The translations under genes and the position numbers were made by a program. Shown here in pieces: positions 36,019 to 44,549 of a DNA stretch of 64,000 bases. The notes under the pieces were generated by a model, which saw only the letters and a list, made by a program, of their open reading frames with translations, had not been told where the DNA came from and did not search any database. The stretch spans positions 62,001 through 126,000 of the forward strand of contig NZ_SSOA01000008.1 in assembly GCF_004801395.1 (NCBI RefSeq), in the 5' to 3' direction. The stretch comes from Gillisella terrae. GTDB taxonomy: Bacteria > Pseudomonadota > Alphaproteobacteria > Rhizobiales > Rhizobiaceae. Each line of letters begins with the position of its first letter. The stretch's first letter is position 1.

Positions 36019-36747
36019 ATGATTCTTGATGCCGCCGCCTTGTCCTTTCGGAATTTGTTTGCGCCAGAAACCCGGTCTGTTTTCTGGAAAGTTCTGGGCC
36101 TGACGATTGCTGTGCTTGCCGCCTTGTGGCTTACACTGCGTGAAGCATTTGTCTTTTATCTGTGGCCGTGGTTTGCCAGCTTCTTTCCAGCCATGCCCGA
36201 TTGGGCCGGATGGATGGTGTTTCTCATGGGGCTTTTTGCCAGCGTTGGGCTGGCTTTGGTGCTGGCGCTTTTGCTGGCCCCGGTCACCGCCATTATTGCC
36301 GGGCTGTTTCTGGATGATGTGGCCGAGGTGGTGGAGCGGCGCGATTATCCGTCTGATCCGGCAGGGTCGGCCATGCCGCTGTTTGATGCGCTTGTGCAAT
36401 CGCTCCAGTTTTTCGGCATTGTCATTGTCGGCAATCTGATTGCACTGCTTCTCTTGTTTGTGCCGGGCATCAATATTGCCGCGTTTTTTCTGGTCAACGG
36501 CTATCTGCTGGGGCGCGAGTTTTTTGAATTTGCCGCCATGCGGCTGCGGCCCCGGCGCGAAGCCATGGAGTTTCGCCGCAAACATTCGGGCACCATTTTC
36601 CTTGCCGGTCTGGTGATTGCCGGCTTTTTGGCTATCCCGATTTTAAACCTGCTGACCCCTTTGTTTGCCGCGGGTTTTATGGTGCATGTGCATAAAAAGC
36701 TCTCGGCCAAGGATCCGCTGTTTTCAGCCGATAATTTGCGGCGGTAA
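36019..36747 (+). CDS. EI24/CysZ-like membrane protein
   Basis: A 242-residue inner-membrane protein with several hydrophobic stretches and the EI24 family pattern: an N-terminal LSFRNLFAPETRSVFWKVL stretch, then LLAPVTAIIAGLFLDDVAEVVERRDYP, and the conserved FFLVNGYLLGREFFEFAAMRLR block near the end. The E. coli relative CysZ is a sulfate transporter; the role of alphaproteobacterial members is untested. I chose the ATG at 36019 because GGAG lies 6 bases before it; an ATG 12 bases earlier has no such site. Its 3' end overlaps the convergent nth gene by 24 bases. Confidence 0.85.
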   Translation: MILDAAALSFRNLFAPETRSVFWKVLGLTIAVLAALWLTLREAFVFYLWPWFASFFPAMPDWAGWMVFLMGLFASVGLALVLALLLAPVTAIIAGLFLDDVAEVVERRDYPSDPAGSAMPLFDALVQSLQFFGIVIVGNLIALLLLFVPGINIAAFFLVNGYLLGREFFEFAAMRLRPRREAMEFRRKHSGTIFLAGLVIAGFLAIPILNLLTPLFAAGFMVHVHKKLSAKDPLFSADNLRR

Positions 36748-37473
36748 TTCTACCAGCGGCGCTGGCACATCGCAGGTCTTTTCCGGCGATTTGCACAGAT
36801 CAGCCAGCACGCAGTTCTCGCATTCGGGCCTGCGTGCCTTGCAACAGTAACGCCCCAGCAGGATCAGCCAATGATGGGCGTGATAGAGATACTGTTTGGG
36901 AATAATCCGCATCAAGATTTCTTCAATCTCATCTGGCGTTTTGCCCGGTGCCAGCTTGATGCGGTTGCCAATGCGCAAAATATGGGTATCCACCGCCATG
37001 GTGGGAATACCAAAGGCCATGGACATCACCACATTGGCGGTCTTGCGGCCCACGCCGGGCAGCGTCATCAGCTCTTCGCGGGTTTTGGGCACTTCAGAGC
37101 CAAAATCATCAATCAGCTTTTGGCTCAGCAACATCACGTTTTTGGCCTTGTTGCGATAAAGGCCAATGGTTTTGATGTAATCCTGAATTTTCTCCTCGCC
37201 CAAAGCCACCATTTTTTCAGGCGTATCGGCCACTTTAAACAGCGCCCGCGTCGCCTTGTTGACGCCCGCATCGGTGGCCTGCGCTGAAAGCGCCACCGCC
37301 ACCACCAGCGTAAACGGGTTCACATGCTCCAGCTCGCCTTTCGGCTCTGGCCGCTGCACCGAGAGGCGGCGAAACATCTCTTCCAACTCTGCCTTGGAAT
37401 AAGCGCTGCGGGCCGCCCGTTTGGGTGCGGGTTTTGAAATTGACTTTTTCAAACTTTGGCTGCTTGATTTCAT
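36724..37473 (-). CDS. nth: Endonuclease III
   Basis: A base-excision repair DNA glycosylase/AP lyase for oxidised pyrimidines. The 249-residue protein has a basic N-terminal extension of about 30 residues. The helix-hairpin-helix reads LPGVGRKTANVV with the catalytic Lys, followed by the catalytic Asp in MAVDTHILRIGNR. The 4Fe-4S cluster motif is complete: Cys-X6-Cys-X2-Cys-X5-Cys in CKARRPECENCVLADLC. It overlaps the end of the convergent EI24 gene and is divergent from the DUF2244 gene, with 37 bases between starts. Confidence 0.97.
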   Translation of the reverse strand: MKSSSQSLKKSISKPAPKRAARSAYSKAELEEMFRRLSVQRPEPKGELEHVNPFTLVVAVALSAQATDAGVNKATRALFKVADTPEKMVALGEEKIQDYIKTIGLYRNKAKNVMLLSQKLIDDFGSEVPKTREELMTLPGVGRKTANVVMSMAFGIPTMAVDTHILRIGNRIKLAPGKTPDEIEEILMRIIPKQYLYHAHHWLILLGRYCCKARRPECENCVLADLCKSPEKTCDVPAPLVELPPQIIG

Positions 37474-37510
37474 GCTATCGTCACAAAAAGGTTTGTGGGA
37501 GGGGACGTCG

Positions 37511-37993
37511 ATGAACGAGACTGCCGATCAACCGATTTTCGCTGCCGAACTCGTACCCTATCGTTCGCTTGGCCGAAAGGGCTTTCGCATCATGCTGATG
37601 CTTTCCGGCCTGATTTGCTTTGGTTACGGTGGTTTTTTCCTCGCCACCGGCGCGTGGCCGATTGGCTTTTTCTTCGGGCTGGATTTTCTGCTGCTCTATG
37701 GCGCGTTTCGCATGAATTATCACGCTGCCAAAGCCCGTGAGGAAGTGACGGTGTCGCGCAGCCAAGTGATGGTTCGAAAATTCACCCCCGCTGGCAAAAT
37801 GACCGAGTTTCAATGGCATCCGTTTTGGGCACGCTTCTTTGTGCGCCGCCATGAGGAGTTTGGCATTTTGTCCATGTCGGTCTACGGGCAGGGCCGCTCC
37901 ACCGATATTGGCTCCTTTCTCAACCCCGATGATCGGGAAAGCTTTGCCAAAGCCTTTCGCGGCGCTTTGGCAACGGTCACGCGCCGCTTGTAA
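37511..37993 (+). CDS. DUF2244 family membrane protein
   Basis: A 160-residue protein with two hydrophobic segments close together (FRIMLMLSGLICFGYGGFF and IGFFFGLDFLLLYGAFRM) and a cytoplasmic C-terminal domain ending GSFLNPDDRESFAKAFRGAL, the DUF2244 pattern. The family is widespread in alphaproteobacteria and has no assigned function. The ATG at 37511 is preceded by GGAGGGGAC; a longer reading would run over the nth start. It is divergent from nth and 70 bases before the alkyltransferase gene, which may share the transcript. Confidence 0.88.
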   Translation: MNETADQPIFAAELVPYRSLGRKGFRIMLMLSGLICFGYGGFFLATGAWPIGFFFGLDFLLLYGAFRMNYHAAKAREEVTVSRSQVMVRKFTPAGKMTEFQWHPFWARFFVRRHEEFGILSMSVYGQGRSTDIGSFLNPDDRESFAKAFRGALATVTRRL

Positions 37994-38063
37994 TATTTGG
38001 CAAGAAACGGGTGGCGCTTTTTTGAAAGCCATGGTCAAGCTGTTGCAAGAGAAGGGCACGACC

Positions 38064-38951
38064 ATGACATTTGCAAACGCTATTGATCTGAAAACGGCAC
38101 AAGACATCACCCCGGACGGCGGCGATTATGAAACCGTGCGCCGGGTGATTGAAATGCTGACGCTGGACTATCGCGATCAGCCAGCCTTGGAAACCATTGC
38201 CGAAAAGCTTGGGCAATCCCCCAGCCAATTGCAAAAGACCTTCACCCGCTGGGCGGGCCTATCGCCAAAAGCCTTCTTGCAAGCGGTGACGCTGGACCAC
38301 GCCAAACGCCTGCTGGGGCAGGAAGGCCTGCCGCTGCTGGAAGCATCGTTCGAGCTTGGCCTGTCCGGGCCGGGGCGGCTGCACGATCTGTTTGTCACCC
38401 ACGAAGCCATGTCGCCCGGCGAGTGGAAGGCAAAGGGTTTTGGCCTCACCATTCGTCATGGTTTCCACCCGTCACCCTTTGGGCAAGCTCTGGTGATGGT
38501 CACAGATCGCGGCTTGGCAGGCCTTGGCTTTTGCGATCTCGGCGAGGAACAAGCCTGCTATCAGGATATGGCAGGACGCTGGCCCATGGCGACATTTGTT
38601 GAAGATCAGGCAGCCATCCAGACCTATGTGCAGCGGATTTTTGACCCCACCTGCTGGCAGGCCGAGCAGCCTTTGCGGGTGGTGCTGATTGGCTCGGATT
38701 TTCAGGTGCGCGTGTGGCAAAACCTGCTGACCATTCCCATGGGCAAAGCCGTCACCTATTCCAATATTGCCCAAAACATCGGCCAACCCACCGCCAGCCG
38801 CGCCGTCGGTGCCGCCGTGGGCCGCAACCCGATTTCCTTCGTGGTGCCATGCCATCGGGCGCTGGGGAAAAGCGGGGCGCTGACGGGGTATCATTGGGGG
38901 CTGACGCGGAAGCGGGCGATGTTGGGGTGGGAAGCGGGGCAGGTAGGGTGA
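38064..38951 (+). CDS. Ada-like AraC regulator / methylated-DNA-cysteine methyltransferase
   Basis: A 295-residue two-domain repair protein. Residues about 20-110 form an AraC-type DNA-binding domain (LETIAEKLGQSPSQLQKTFTRWAGLSPKAFLQAV). The C-terminal half is an O6-alkylguanine methyltransferase with the acceptor cysteine in FVVPCHRALGKSGALTGYHWG. The N-terminal zinc domain of E. coli Ada, which repairs phosphotriesters, is absent, so induction must work differently. GAAGGG lies before the ATG. It is the last gene before the AT-rich NACHT gene. Confidence 0.93.
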   Translation: MTFANAIDLKTAQDITPDGGDYETVRRVIEMLTLDYRDQPALETIAEKLGQSPSQLQKTFTRWAGLSPKAFLQAVTLDHAKRLLGQEGLPLLEASFELGLSGPGRLHDLFVTHEAMSPGEWKAKGFGLTIRHGFHPSPFGQALVMVTDRGLAGLGFCDLGEEQACYQDMAGRWPMATFVEDQAAIQTYVQRIFDPTCWQAEQPLRVVLIGSDFQVRVWQNLLTIPMGKAVTYSNIAQNIGQPTASRAVGAAVGRNPISFVVPCHRALGKSGALTGYHWGLTRKRAMLGWEAGQVG

Positions 38952-39149
38952 GTTGGGCCCGCGCTTTTCGGCTTTGAGACATTGGAAAGCCGCTGATTCT
39001 GGCGGTCACATATGAATTCTTTCCCCCACATCCGCAATGGACAACTTGTCGGCAGAGAATATTCGGAAAGGCTCCAGCGGCAATTCATAGCCTCTAGCCT
39101 ATTATGGCACTGGATATCTTTTCATGCAAGTCAATGATTTACGAGTGGC

Positions 39150-42104
39150 TTAAGGGGCTTTCTTACTGCGCTCCTGTAGATTACTCTTTCTTTTCATTCT
39201 TTGTTTGAACCGTGTTTGGTGATGCACAAGATGGTGTTTTGGCTTGCTGGTATTTTCAATTAACCAAGTCACCTTATCACGATCTATATAATCAGGAAGT
39301 TTGGTGTTTGCATTCCCAAAGGCCGAATTCACAGCATCAATAGATAGATTTAGAACACCGGACAGATCAGCACCGGACAAATCAGCTTCTGTCAAGTCTG
39401 CTCCTTCAAGATCGATAGAGCCTTTTACACTTAATCCTGTATAAGGATTTAACATATTATAACGCCCGCCAGTTGGGGCAACCACATTAGAAAAGTCTGC
39501 CTTACGGAGATCGCACGATCGCATGTCTACACCTTCAAATTTGGAATACGGAAACCTCGCTGCATATAAGCAGCACCCTCTTAGGTTTGTGTCAATGAAT
39601 ATAGCATTCGTGGCATCGAACCCCGACAGACTTGCATGCTCCAAGTTGGAGCCAATTAAAAGGCTCCATGTAGCAGTTGTGTAGCGGAGGTCAGCACCCT
39701 CAAGGTTCGTTCTACTTAGGCTACAATCCCAAAGGCTTTGGTCAGAAACGTTGATTCTGCGCAGTGCACCGATCACAGTTGTTTCAACTGACACTCCAAT
39801 ATTATTGAGCTGATCTTTTGTTGAAAATTTTTGAGATTTCGGCCAATCGATGTTCACTGTCCAAGGGGCGTTAAATTCAGCAGTGTCCCAATCACCGATC
39901 GGAATGACAGTTGCCATCGCTGAAGCGCTGGCGATAAGAGCGGAGACTGCGCAGCGCTGCTGCGTCGCAAGCTCGTTCCAAGATAATTCGGGTGCTATCT
40001 TGTTGACAGAAAAACCATGCATTAGCGCCCAGTTGATTAACTCAGTCAGTGAGTTTTTTTGCTTGGCCGCTGTATCTGGAGTTAGTTTCAAGCGCGCTTC
40101 ATCATAGAGGAAACTAATAATTTCAGGTGTTAATTCGGCGAAACCAATGATTTGACACCACTGTTGTTCTAAGTCTTCTGGCTCATTTTCCTCGAGTGCT
40201 GTTGCTGTTTTCAAGGCGTGGTACAGTAGGCCTCGGGCAGCGAGGTACTCACCAAAGCTTTTGTGGATGAACTCAAAGCCGCTGCTTGCGTCTTCTTGCC
40301 CTGCACGGGTGTGAATATTTAAAGCAACAGATTTTAAGCTCGCTGCGGGAAAGTCCTTGAATTTCCTTTCGCGGTTCAAATGCAGTTTGCGGATTTGGCG
40401 AAAATCATTTTCGTCACCAGTGCGGCCATTGCCGCGCCATGCGGCAATCCCAAGGCATTCCATGAATTCAAAAAAAAGTGGCTCGTCGACACCCGCTGCC
40501 CGAAAATGCGGCTTGTTTTTGTTTCGCTCAAATATCTTCTGTAAGATGTCCTCATAAACGACGTTTTTGTTGTTAGCAGCAGTTTCCCAGTCATCTCCAC
40601 AATATTTTGAGATAATCAAAAGATGCAGGAGAAGCGGCTCAACTGTAAGCTCTCTCATACTGGTGGATGTGATGGCATCTGGAATTTCTTTTGAGTTAAG
40701 ACCTTTGAGAGTGGCCCAGTTCTTCCAGTAGTTCACACGTTGGTCAGCATCCATTAGATGCTCGGGGTCTCGAATATCGTCATCTGGTGACCTCATCATG
40801 CAAGTTGCATGATTCATCTTTGTGATGGGTGCGACGTTAAGCATGTGTTCTAAAGGTATGTTGGCAGCAGTCATTGCGGCTTGACATGCCAAATTGCGCC
40901 CCAAAACGAGTGCACGAATAGGCGTGCCATCGGTGTTCATTGGCGATAGCATAAGCTTGAGAGCAAGCAGGAGTTCGCGGGCGTTGCGCTCGCCCTCTTC
41001 ATCTTTTGTCGACAGCTCATCCAGGCCGTCAAAGATCATTAGAATTGGTACTTCATCCGTTTTGCGCCAATCGAGGGGATTTCCGGGAAGGCCAGGACTG
41101 CCGGAGTGCCCGGTTGAAGTGTCACGGCGGTCAACATAGCGCGCAATGTCGTCATGTAGAGAACCTGTGAGTGTCATGTGCTGGAGCTGGAGAAACAGGA
41201 CGCGATGCGCCCCCCGTTGGATCACTTCATGCGCGAAAGCACGGGCGAAAGAAGACTTGCCGCTGCCGGGGCCGCCAGTTACTACTCGAATGGGATTATG
41301 CCGTGCGTCACTGGCAAGCCAGTCGTGCGCGGTGCGGTGCAGGTTAGCTACATGGGCGGTCTTGTGTAATACTTCCGTACCATCCTTTTTCGCATCTTTT
41401 TTGGTTTGATGCCAAAAGCACCGCGGCGGGAGGTAAACAGCTTCCAACGGAATGATCTCCTCCTCATCGGGAGAAAATATAGGGGCGTCGGTGTATTGGT
41501 AAGAAACCCAATTCGCATGGCGTGCCCAGTGGCCATCACGGCGAGCACCTTCCCCGGCCAGTCCTGTAAGCCCGTCTTCAAGTACACGGAAATACACCGG
41601 ATCTTCGCAAAGTGTACGACTTGAGCCTGTGCGTAAAGCCTGCTTAAAGCGTTCATCGAGAGTATCTACGCCTAAATCTGATCCTGTAGTCGCTTTCAGA
41701 ATCATTGTCCCTAATGCTTTGTGAGCATTGTTAAATAGGGGTGATATGCCGGGGTTGGTCAATGCGAGGCCATCAAGCTCCTGCCCCTCGAACTGCGTTG
41801 AGGCTTCCAGAAATTCCTTTACAGCATCGTCTTTTTGTCCTGATAGCGGCGCTTTGATGAGTTGGGCTTTTAGTACATCGCTAGCTGCGTAGCTGAGTGT
41901 TTTATATGCCCAAATCCAGGCACGATGACCCGGTTCGTCTTCAGTTATACCTTTAAGTGCATCGAACCCTGATTTCAGATTTGAGAGAACGTTCGGGATA
42001 TTAGGGCCGGTAGGGCCTAACGCCTCTAGAACGGCGACAATGCCGCTAAAGCCCGCATCGAAATAATTGGGCTTTTTCTTGGGAGCAGAAAGAATAATTG
42101 TCAT
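39150..42104 (-). CDS. NACHT-type STAND ATPase with C-terminal pentapeptide repeats (putative defence protein)
   Basis: A 984-residue protein. Residues 1-270 are mostly helical with no nuclease or protease motif I can recognise. A P-loop NTPase follows: Walker A GGPGSGKSS (277-285), Walker B ILMIFDGLDELS (354-365) with the DxxDE-like acidic cluster of NACHT proteins, and FEFIHKSFGEYLAARGLL (610-627), the typical post-NACHT helical motif. Residues about 785-915 are pentapeptide repeats (LEGADLRYTTATWSLLIGSN and LEGADLTEADLSGADLSG), which usually fold as a square beta-helix. The last 35 residues are strongly basic. Bacterial NACHT/STAND proteins sense phage products and trigger cell death; here that role is inferred. 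The gene is AT-richer than its flanks and has no operon partner. Only AAGG precedes the ATG. Confidence 0.88.
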   Translation of the reverse strand: MTIILSAPKKKPNYFDAGFSGIVAVLEALGPTGPNIPNVLSNLKSGFDALKGITEDEPGHRAWIWAYKTLSYAASDVLKAQLIKAPLSGQKDDAVKEFLEASTQFEGQELDGLALTNPGISPLFNNAHKALGTMILKATTGSDLGVDTLDERFKQALRTGSSRTLCEDPVYFRVLEDGLTGLAGEGARRDGHWARHANWVSYQYTDAPIFSPDEEEIIPLEAVYLPPRCFWHQTKKDAKKDGTEVLHKTAHVANLHRTAHDWLASDARHNPIRVVTGGPGSGKSSFARAFAHEVIQRGAHRVLFLQLQHMTLTGSLHDDIARYVDRRDTSTGHSGSPGLPGNPLDWRKTDEVPILMIFDGLDELSTKDEEGERNARELLLALKLMLSPMNTDGTPIRALVLGRNLACQAAMTAANIPLEHMLNVAPITKMNHATCMMRSPDDDIRDPEHLMDADQRVNYWKNWATLKGLNSKEIPDAITSTSMRELTVEPLLLHLLIISKYCGDDWETAANNKNVVYEDILQKIFERNKNKPHFRAAGVDEPLFFEFMECLGIAAWRGNGRTGDENDFRQIRKLHLNRERKFKDFPAASLKSVALNIHTRAGQEDASSGFEFIHKSFGEYLAARGLLYHALKTATALEENEPEDLEQQWCQIIGFAELTPEIISFLYDEARLKLTPDTAAKQKNSLTELINWALMHGFSVNKIAPELSWNELATQQRCAVSALIASASAMATVIPIGDWDTAEFNAPWTVNIDWPKSQKFSTKDQLNNIGVSVETTVIGALRRINVSDQSLWDCSLSRTNLEGADLRYTTATWSLLIGSNLEHASLSGFDATNAIFIDTNLRGCCLYAARFPYSKFEGVDMRSCDLRKADFSNVVAPTGGRYNMLNPYTGLSVKGSIDLEGADLTEADLSGADLSGVLNLSIDAVNSAFGNANTKLPDYIDRDKVTWLIENTSKPKHHLVHHQTRFKQRMKRKSNLQERSKKAP

Positions 42105-42236
42105 CGATTAGCCTTTTCTTTGCACCATGTTAACCAATGGTTCCGAAGAGGCAGACCCACAAGTTGGAGCATCGTTTTAAATAGGTACCGCGGAGAATTT
42201 AGCTGTTATAGCTGGCGCTAAATGAGGCATCAATAT

Positions 42237-42265
42237 ATAAAATCTTAGGTTGAGGTTTGACGCAA
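42237..42265 (-). promoter_or_regulatory. Candidate promoter of the NACHT gene
   Basis: On the minus strand TTGCGT (42265-42260) is followed after 17 bases by TTTTAT (42242-42237), within AT-rich DNA. This would give a leader of roughly 125 bases before the start at 42104. The -35 box lies inside the palindrome at 42260-42275. Confidence 0.4.
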
Positions 42266-42275
42266 AGTTTTGCGT
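42260..42275. promoter_or_regulatory. Candidate operator upstream of the NACHT gene
   Basis: ACGCAAA and TTTGCGT are perfect arms around GT. A further TTTTGCGTA copy lies at 42281-42289, repeating the right arm in direct orientation. The group of three half-sites overlaps the proposed -35 box, as expected for a repressor site. Confidence 0.4.
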
Positions 42276-42355
42276 ATATTTTTTGCGTACTCAACTGATA
42301 CCTGAAGCTGCATCGGTAGAGTATACCATGTGCTCTCGGAAGTTAGAGCTTTTAT

Positions 42356-43342
42356 CTAAGCTACCCTCTCACCCAACCCCAACAACTCCCGCGCTGCCGC
42401 CTCATCAGTAATCAACGTATTACAGCCAATGCGGCGGATGGTGGCGCGGATGGCGGGGGCGCGGTGGGCACCGCCGGAGGCGATGACGATGTGTTTGGCT
42501 TTTTTCAGCGTGTCGAGATCGACAGACATCACCGTTTCATTGATCGGGTGATCGATGGTGCGACCGTCAGCGTCGAGAAAATTGAACATGGTGTCGCAGA
42601 CGCAGCCAGCTTGTATCAGCTCTTCCAGCGTCTGGCGCGAGATAAACCCTTCTGAGAGCGAGGTGGATTGCGGGCGGATGTCGCCGCAGGAGACCACGGC
42701 GAGGTCGAGGTTTTCGGCCAGATCATAGATGGTTTTCAAGCCGCATTGCTCAATCAGCGCCCGTTTGGTGGCAATGGAATCCACCAGCAGCGGGGCCAGA
42801 AACATATAGCATTCCGCCCCAAGCTGGCTGGCCAGCCGCCATGTGTAATCAATCGGGTTGGTTTGGTGGACAGTGACAATGCCGCCCAGCAACGAGACGA
42901 TTTTGCAATTTTCGCGGCGCGGCGGGCGAAAGCCGTTGAGCGAGGCCGTCATGGTGCGGCCCCAGCCGACGCCGATGGTGGTGTTATCGGTGATCACTTC
43001 GGTGAGAAACTGGCCAAGCGCCAGGCCAACGGCGCGGGCAATTGATGTTGCCTGCTGATCCTGCGGGGAGGGGACCACCACGGCCTCATCCAGCCCATAG
43101 GCCTTTTCCAGTTTTACCGCCAGTTCAACGCAATCATCAATGCCATCAGCAATCCAGATTTGCACTTCGGAGCGTTTCAGCGCCTCATCCAGCATACGAA
43201 TAACGGTGGAGCGGCTAATGCCGAGCTTTTCCGCCACATCCTTTTGCGTCAGGCCTTGATTGTAGTAGAGCCATGCGGCGCGCAGCCGCTGCGATGACGC
43301 TTCGGATTGGGTGCTTTGGCTATCACGTCGCAGTTTGGCCAC
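42356..43342 (-). CDS. SorC family sugar-responsive transcriptional regulator
   Basis: A 328-residue regulator. The N-terminal helix-turn-helix is LRAAWLYYNQGLTQKDVAEKLGISRSTVIRMLDEAL (about 21-56). The rest is the phosphosugar-binding SorC domain, with GVGWGRTMTASLNGF, LLGGIVTVHQTNPIDYTWRLA and IVIASGGAHRAPAIRATIRR. The GTG at 43342 is my choice because it gives the family length (about 315-330); the open frame continues upstream, but that part overlaps the tal promoter and reads as noise. It is divergent from tal and probably controls it through the inverted repeat at 43392-43419. Confidence 0.9.
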   Translation of the reverse strand: MAKLRRDSQSTQSEASSQRLRAAWLYYNQGLTQKDVAEKLGISRSTVIRMLDEALKRSEVQIWIADGIDDCVELAVKLEKAYGLDEAVVVPSPQDQQATSIARAVGLALGQFLTEVITDNTTIGVGWGRTMTASLNGFRPPRRENCKIVSLLGGIVTVHQTNPIDYTWRLASQLGAECYMFLAPLLVDSIATKRALIEQCGLKTIYDLAENLDLAVVSCGDIRPQSTSLSEGFISRQTLEELIQAGCVCDTMFNFLDADGRTIDHPINETVMSVDLDTLKKAKHIVIASGGAHRAPAIRATIRRIGCNTLITDEAAARELLGLGERVA

Positions 43343-43391
43343 GGTGTCATGTCGTCCCCGTTTAGGATGGTTCACTATCGCAACGCGTGAA

Positions 43392-43419
43392 ACATTTGTC
43401 AAATCGACAAGACAAATGT
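43392..43419. promoter_or_regulatory. Candidate SorC-type operator between regulator and tal
   Basis: ACATTTGTC and GACAAATGT are perfect 9-base arms with a 10-base spacer. The site ends one base before the -35 box of the tal promoter and lies 50 bases upstream of the regulator start, so one bound regulator could affect both genes. Confidence 0.65.
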
Positions 43420-43420
43420 C

Positions 43421-43449
43421 TTGACTTCGCGCGGCTAACTGCCGATATT
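43421..43449 (+). promoter_or_regulatory. Candidate tal promoter
   Basis: TTGACT (43421-43426), a 17-base spacer and GATATT (43444-43449) resemble a housekeeping sigma promoter. The leader to tal then contains the inverted repeat GGCATTT (43464-43470) and AAATGCC (43490-43496). Confidence 0.55.
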
Positions 43450-43535
43450 TGGAACAAAGAGGAGGCATTTTCGTTTGTTTTGCGAAACCAAATGCCCGAT
43501 CAGCATTCACGCGAATGACCTGAAGGAATGAACGG

Positions 43536-44492
43536 ATGACTTCGAAACTTGAACAGCTCCGCGCCATGACCACCGTTGTTGCCGACACCGGCGACATCGA
43601 AGCCGTGGCCCGCATCAAGCCGGTGGATTGCACCACCAATCCCTCAATTGTTCTGAAAGCCCTTGGCACAGAGATGTTTGCTGACGCCATTGAAGAGGCG
43701 GTCAAATGGGGCAAGGGCCAGAATGGCAGCTCTGAAGCGGTGACCGAAGCCGTTGCTGATCGTCTGGCCATCTCGGTGGGTGCGGCACTTGCCAAGCTGG
43801 TGCCCGGTCGCGTTTCCACCGAAGTGGATGCAGACCTTTCGTTTGACACACAAGCTTCGCTGACCAAGGCCCGCTCAATCATTGCTCAATACAAAGAGCG
43901 TGGCATTGAGAAGGATCGTATCCTGATCAAGCTGGCCTCCACCTGGGAAGGCATTCGCGCCGCCGAAGTGTTGCAGAAGGAAGGCATTGATTGCAATCTC
44001 ACCCTGCTGTTCTCCAAGGCTCAGGCCATTGCCTGCGCCGATGCCAAGGTGTTTCTGATTTCGCCTTTCGTCGGCCGTATTCTCGATTGGTACAAGAAAT
44101 CCACCGGCGAGAACTACACATCCGAGACCGATCCGGGCGTGGTGTCGGTGCGCTCAATCTACAATTACTACAAGGTCAATGGCATTGAGACCATTGTCAT
44201 GGGCGCATCCTTCCGCAACGCGGGCGAAATTGAAGCGCTGGCCGGTTGCGACCGCCTGACCATTAGCCCGGCGCTGCTGGACGAGTTGGATTCGGCCACC
44301 GGCGATCTGCCCCGGCTGTTGTCTCCATCCAAGACCACGCCTGATCCGCGCGTGTCGCTGGATGAGAAGGCTTTCCGCTGGGCGATGAATGAAGATGCCA
44401 TGGCAACAGAAAAGCTGGCGGAAGGTATTCGCGCCTTTGCGAAAGACCTGGGCACGCTGCGCGGCATGGTGGCCAAGAAGCTGGCTGCTTAA
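43536..44492 (+). CDS. tal: Transaldolase
   Basis: A pentose-phosphate pathway enzyme moving a dihydroxyacetone unit between sedoheptulose 7-phosphate and glyceraldehyde 3-phosphate. The 318-residue protein is of the classic TalB type. [13 protein letters not shown] near the start and [12 protein letters not shown] with the Schiff-base lysine (about residue 131) are diagnostic, as are [14 protein letters not shown] and [12 protein letters not shown]. It is divergent from a SorC regulator and has its own terminator. It would help feed pentose carbon, including from the xylose genes further on. Confidence 0.97.
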   Translation: MTSKLEQLRAMTTVVADTGDIEAVARIKPVDCTTNPSIVLKALGTEMFADAIEEAVKWGKGQNGSSEAVTEAVADRLAISVGAALAKLVPGRVSTEVDADLSFDTQASLTKARSIIAQYKERGIEKDRILIKLASTWEGIRAAEVLQKEGIDCNLTLLFSKAQAIACADAKVFLISPFVGRILDWYKKSTGENYTSETDPGVVSVRSIYNYYKVNGIETIVMGASFRNAGEIEALAGCDRLTISPALLDELDSATGDLPRLLSPSKTTPDPRVSLDEKAFRWAMNEDAMATEKLAEGIRAFAKDLGTLRGMVAKKLAA

Positions 44493-44507
44493 GGACGTTG
44501 AGAAAAT

Positions 44508-44541
44508 GAAAAAAGGGCGCGGTGCAAACTGCGCCCTTTTT
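44508..44541. terminator. Bidirectional terminator between tal and the SH3-domain gene
   Basis: AAAAAGGGCGC (left) pairs with GCGCCCTTTTT (right) around a 10-base loop, with A and T tracts on each side, between two convergent genes. Confidence 0.85.
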
Positions 44542-44549
44542 GCTTGCTC

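Noticed and set aside
38952..42355. Mobile element carrying the NACHT gene
   Set aside because: No transposase, integrase, tRNA, terminal inverted repeats or target duplications are visible at either edge; transfer is suggested only by composition and isolation.
43343..43882. N-terminal extension of the SorC regulator
   Set aside because: The upstream part runs across the tal promoter and into tal, is low-complexity Ser/Ala/Thr-rich and would make the protein 180 residues longer than the family.
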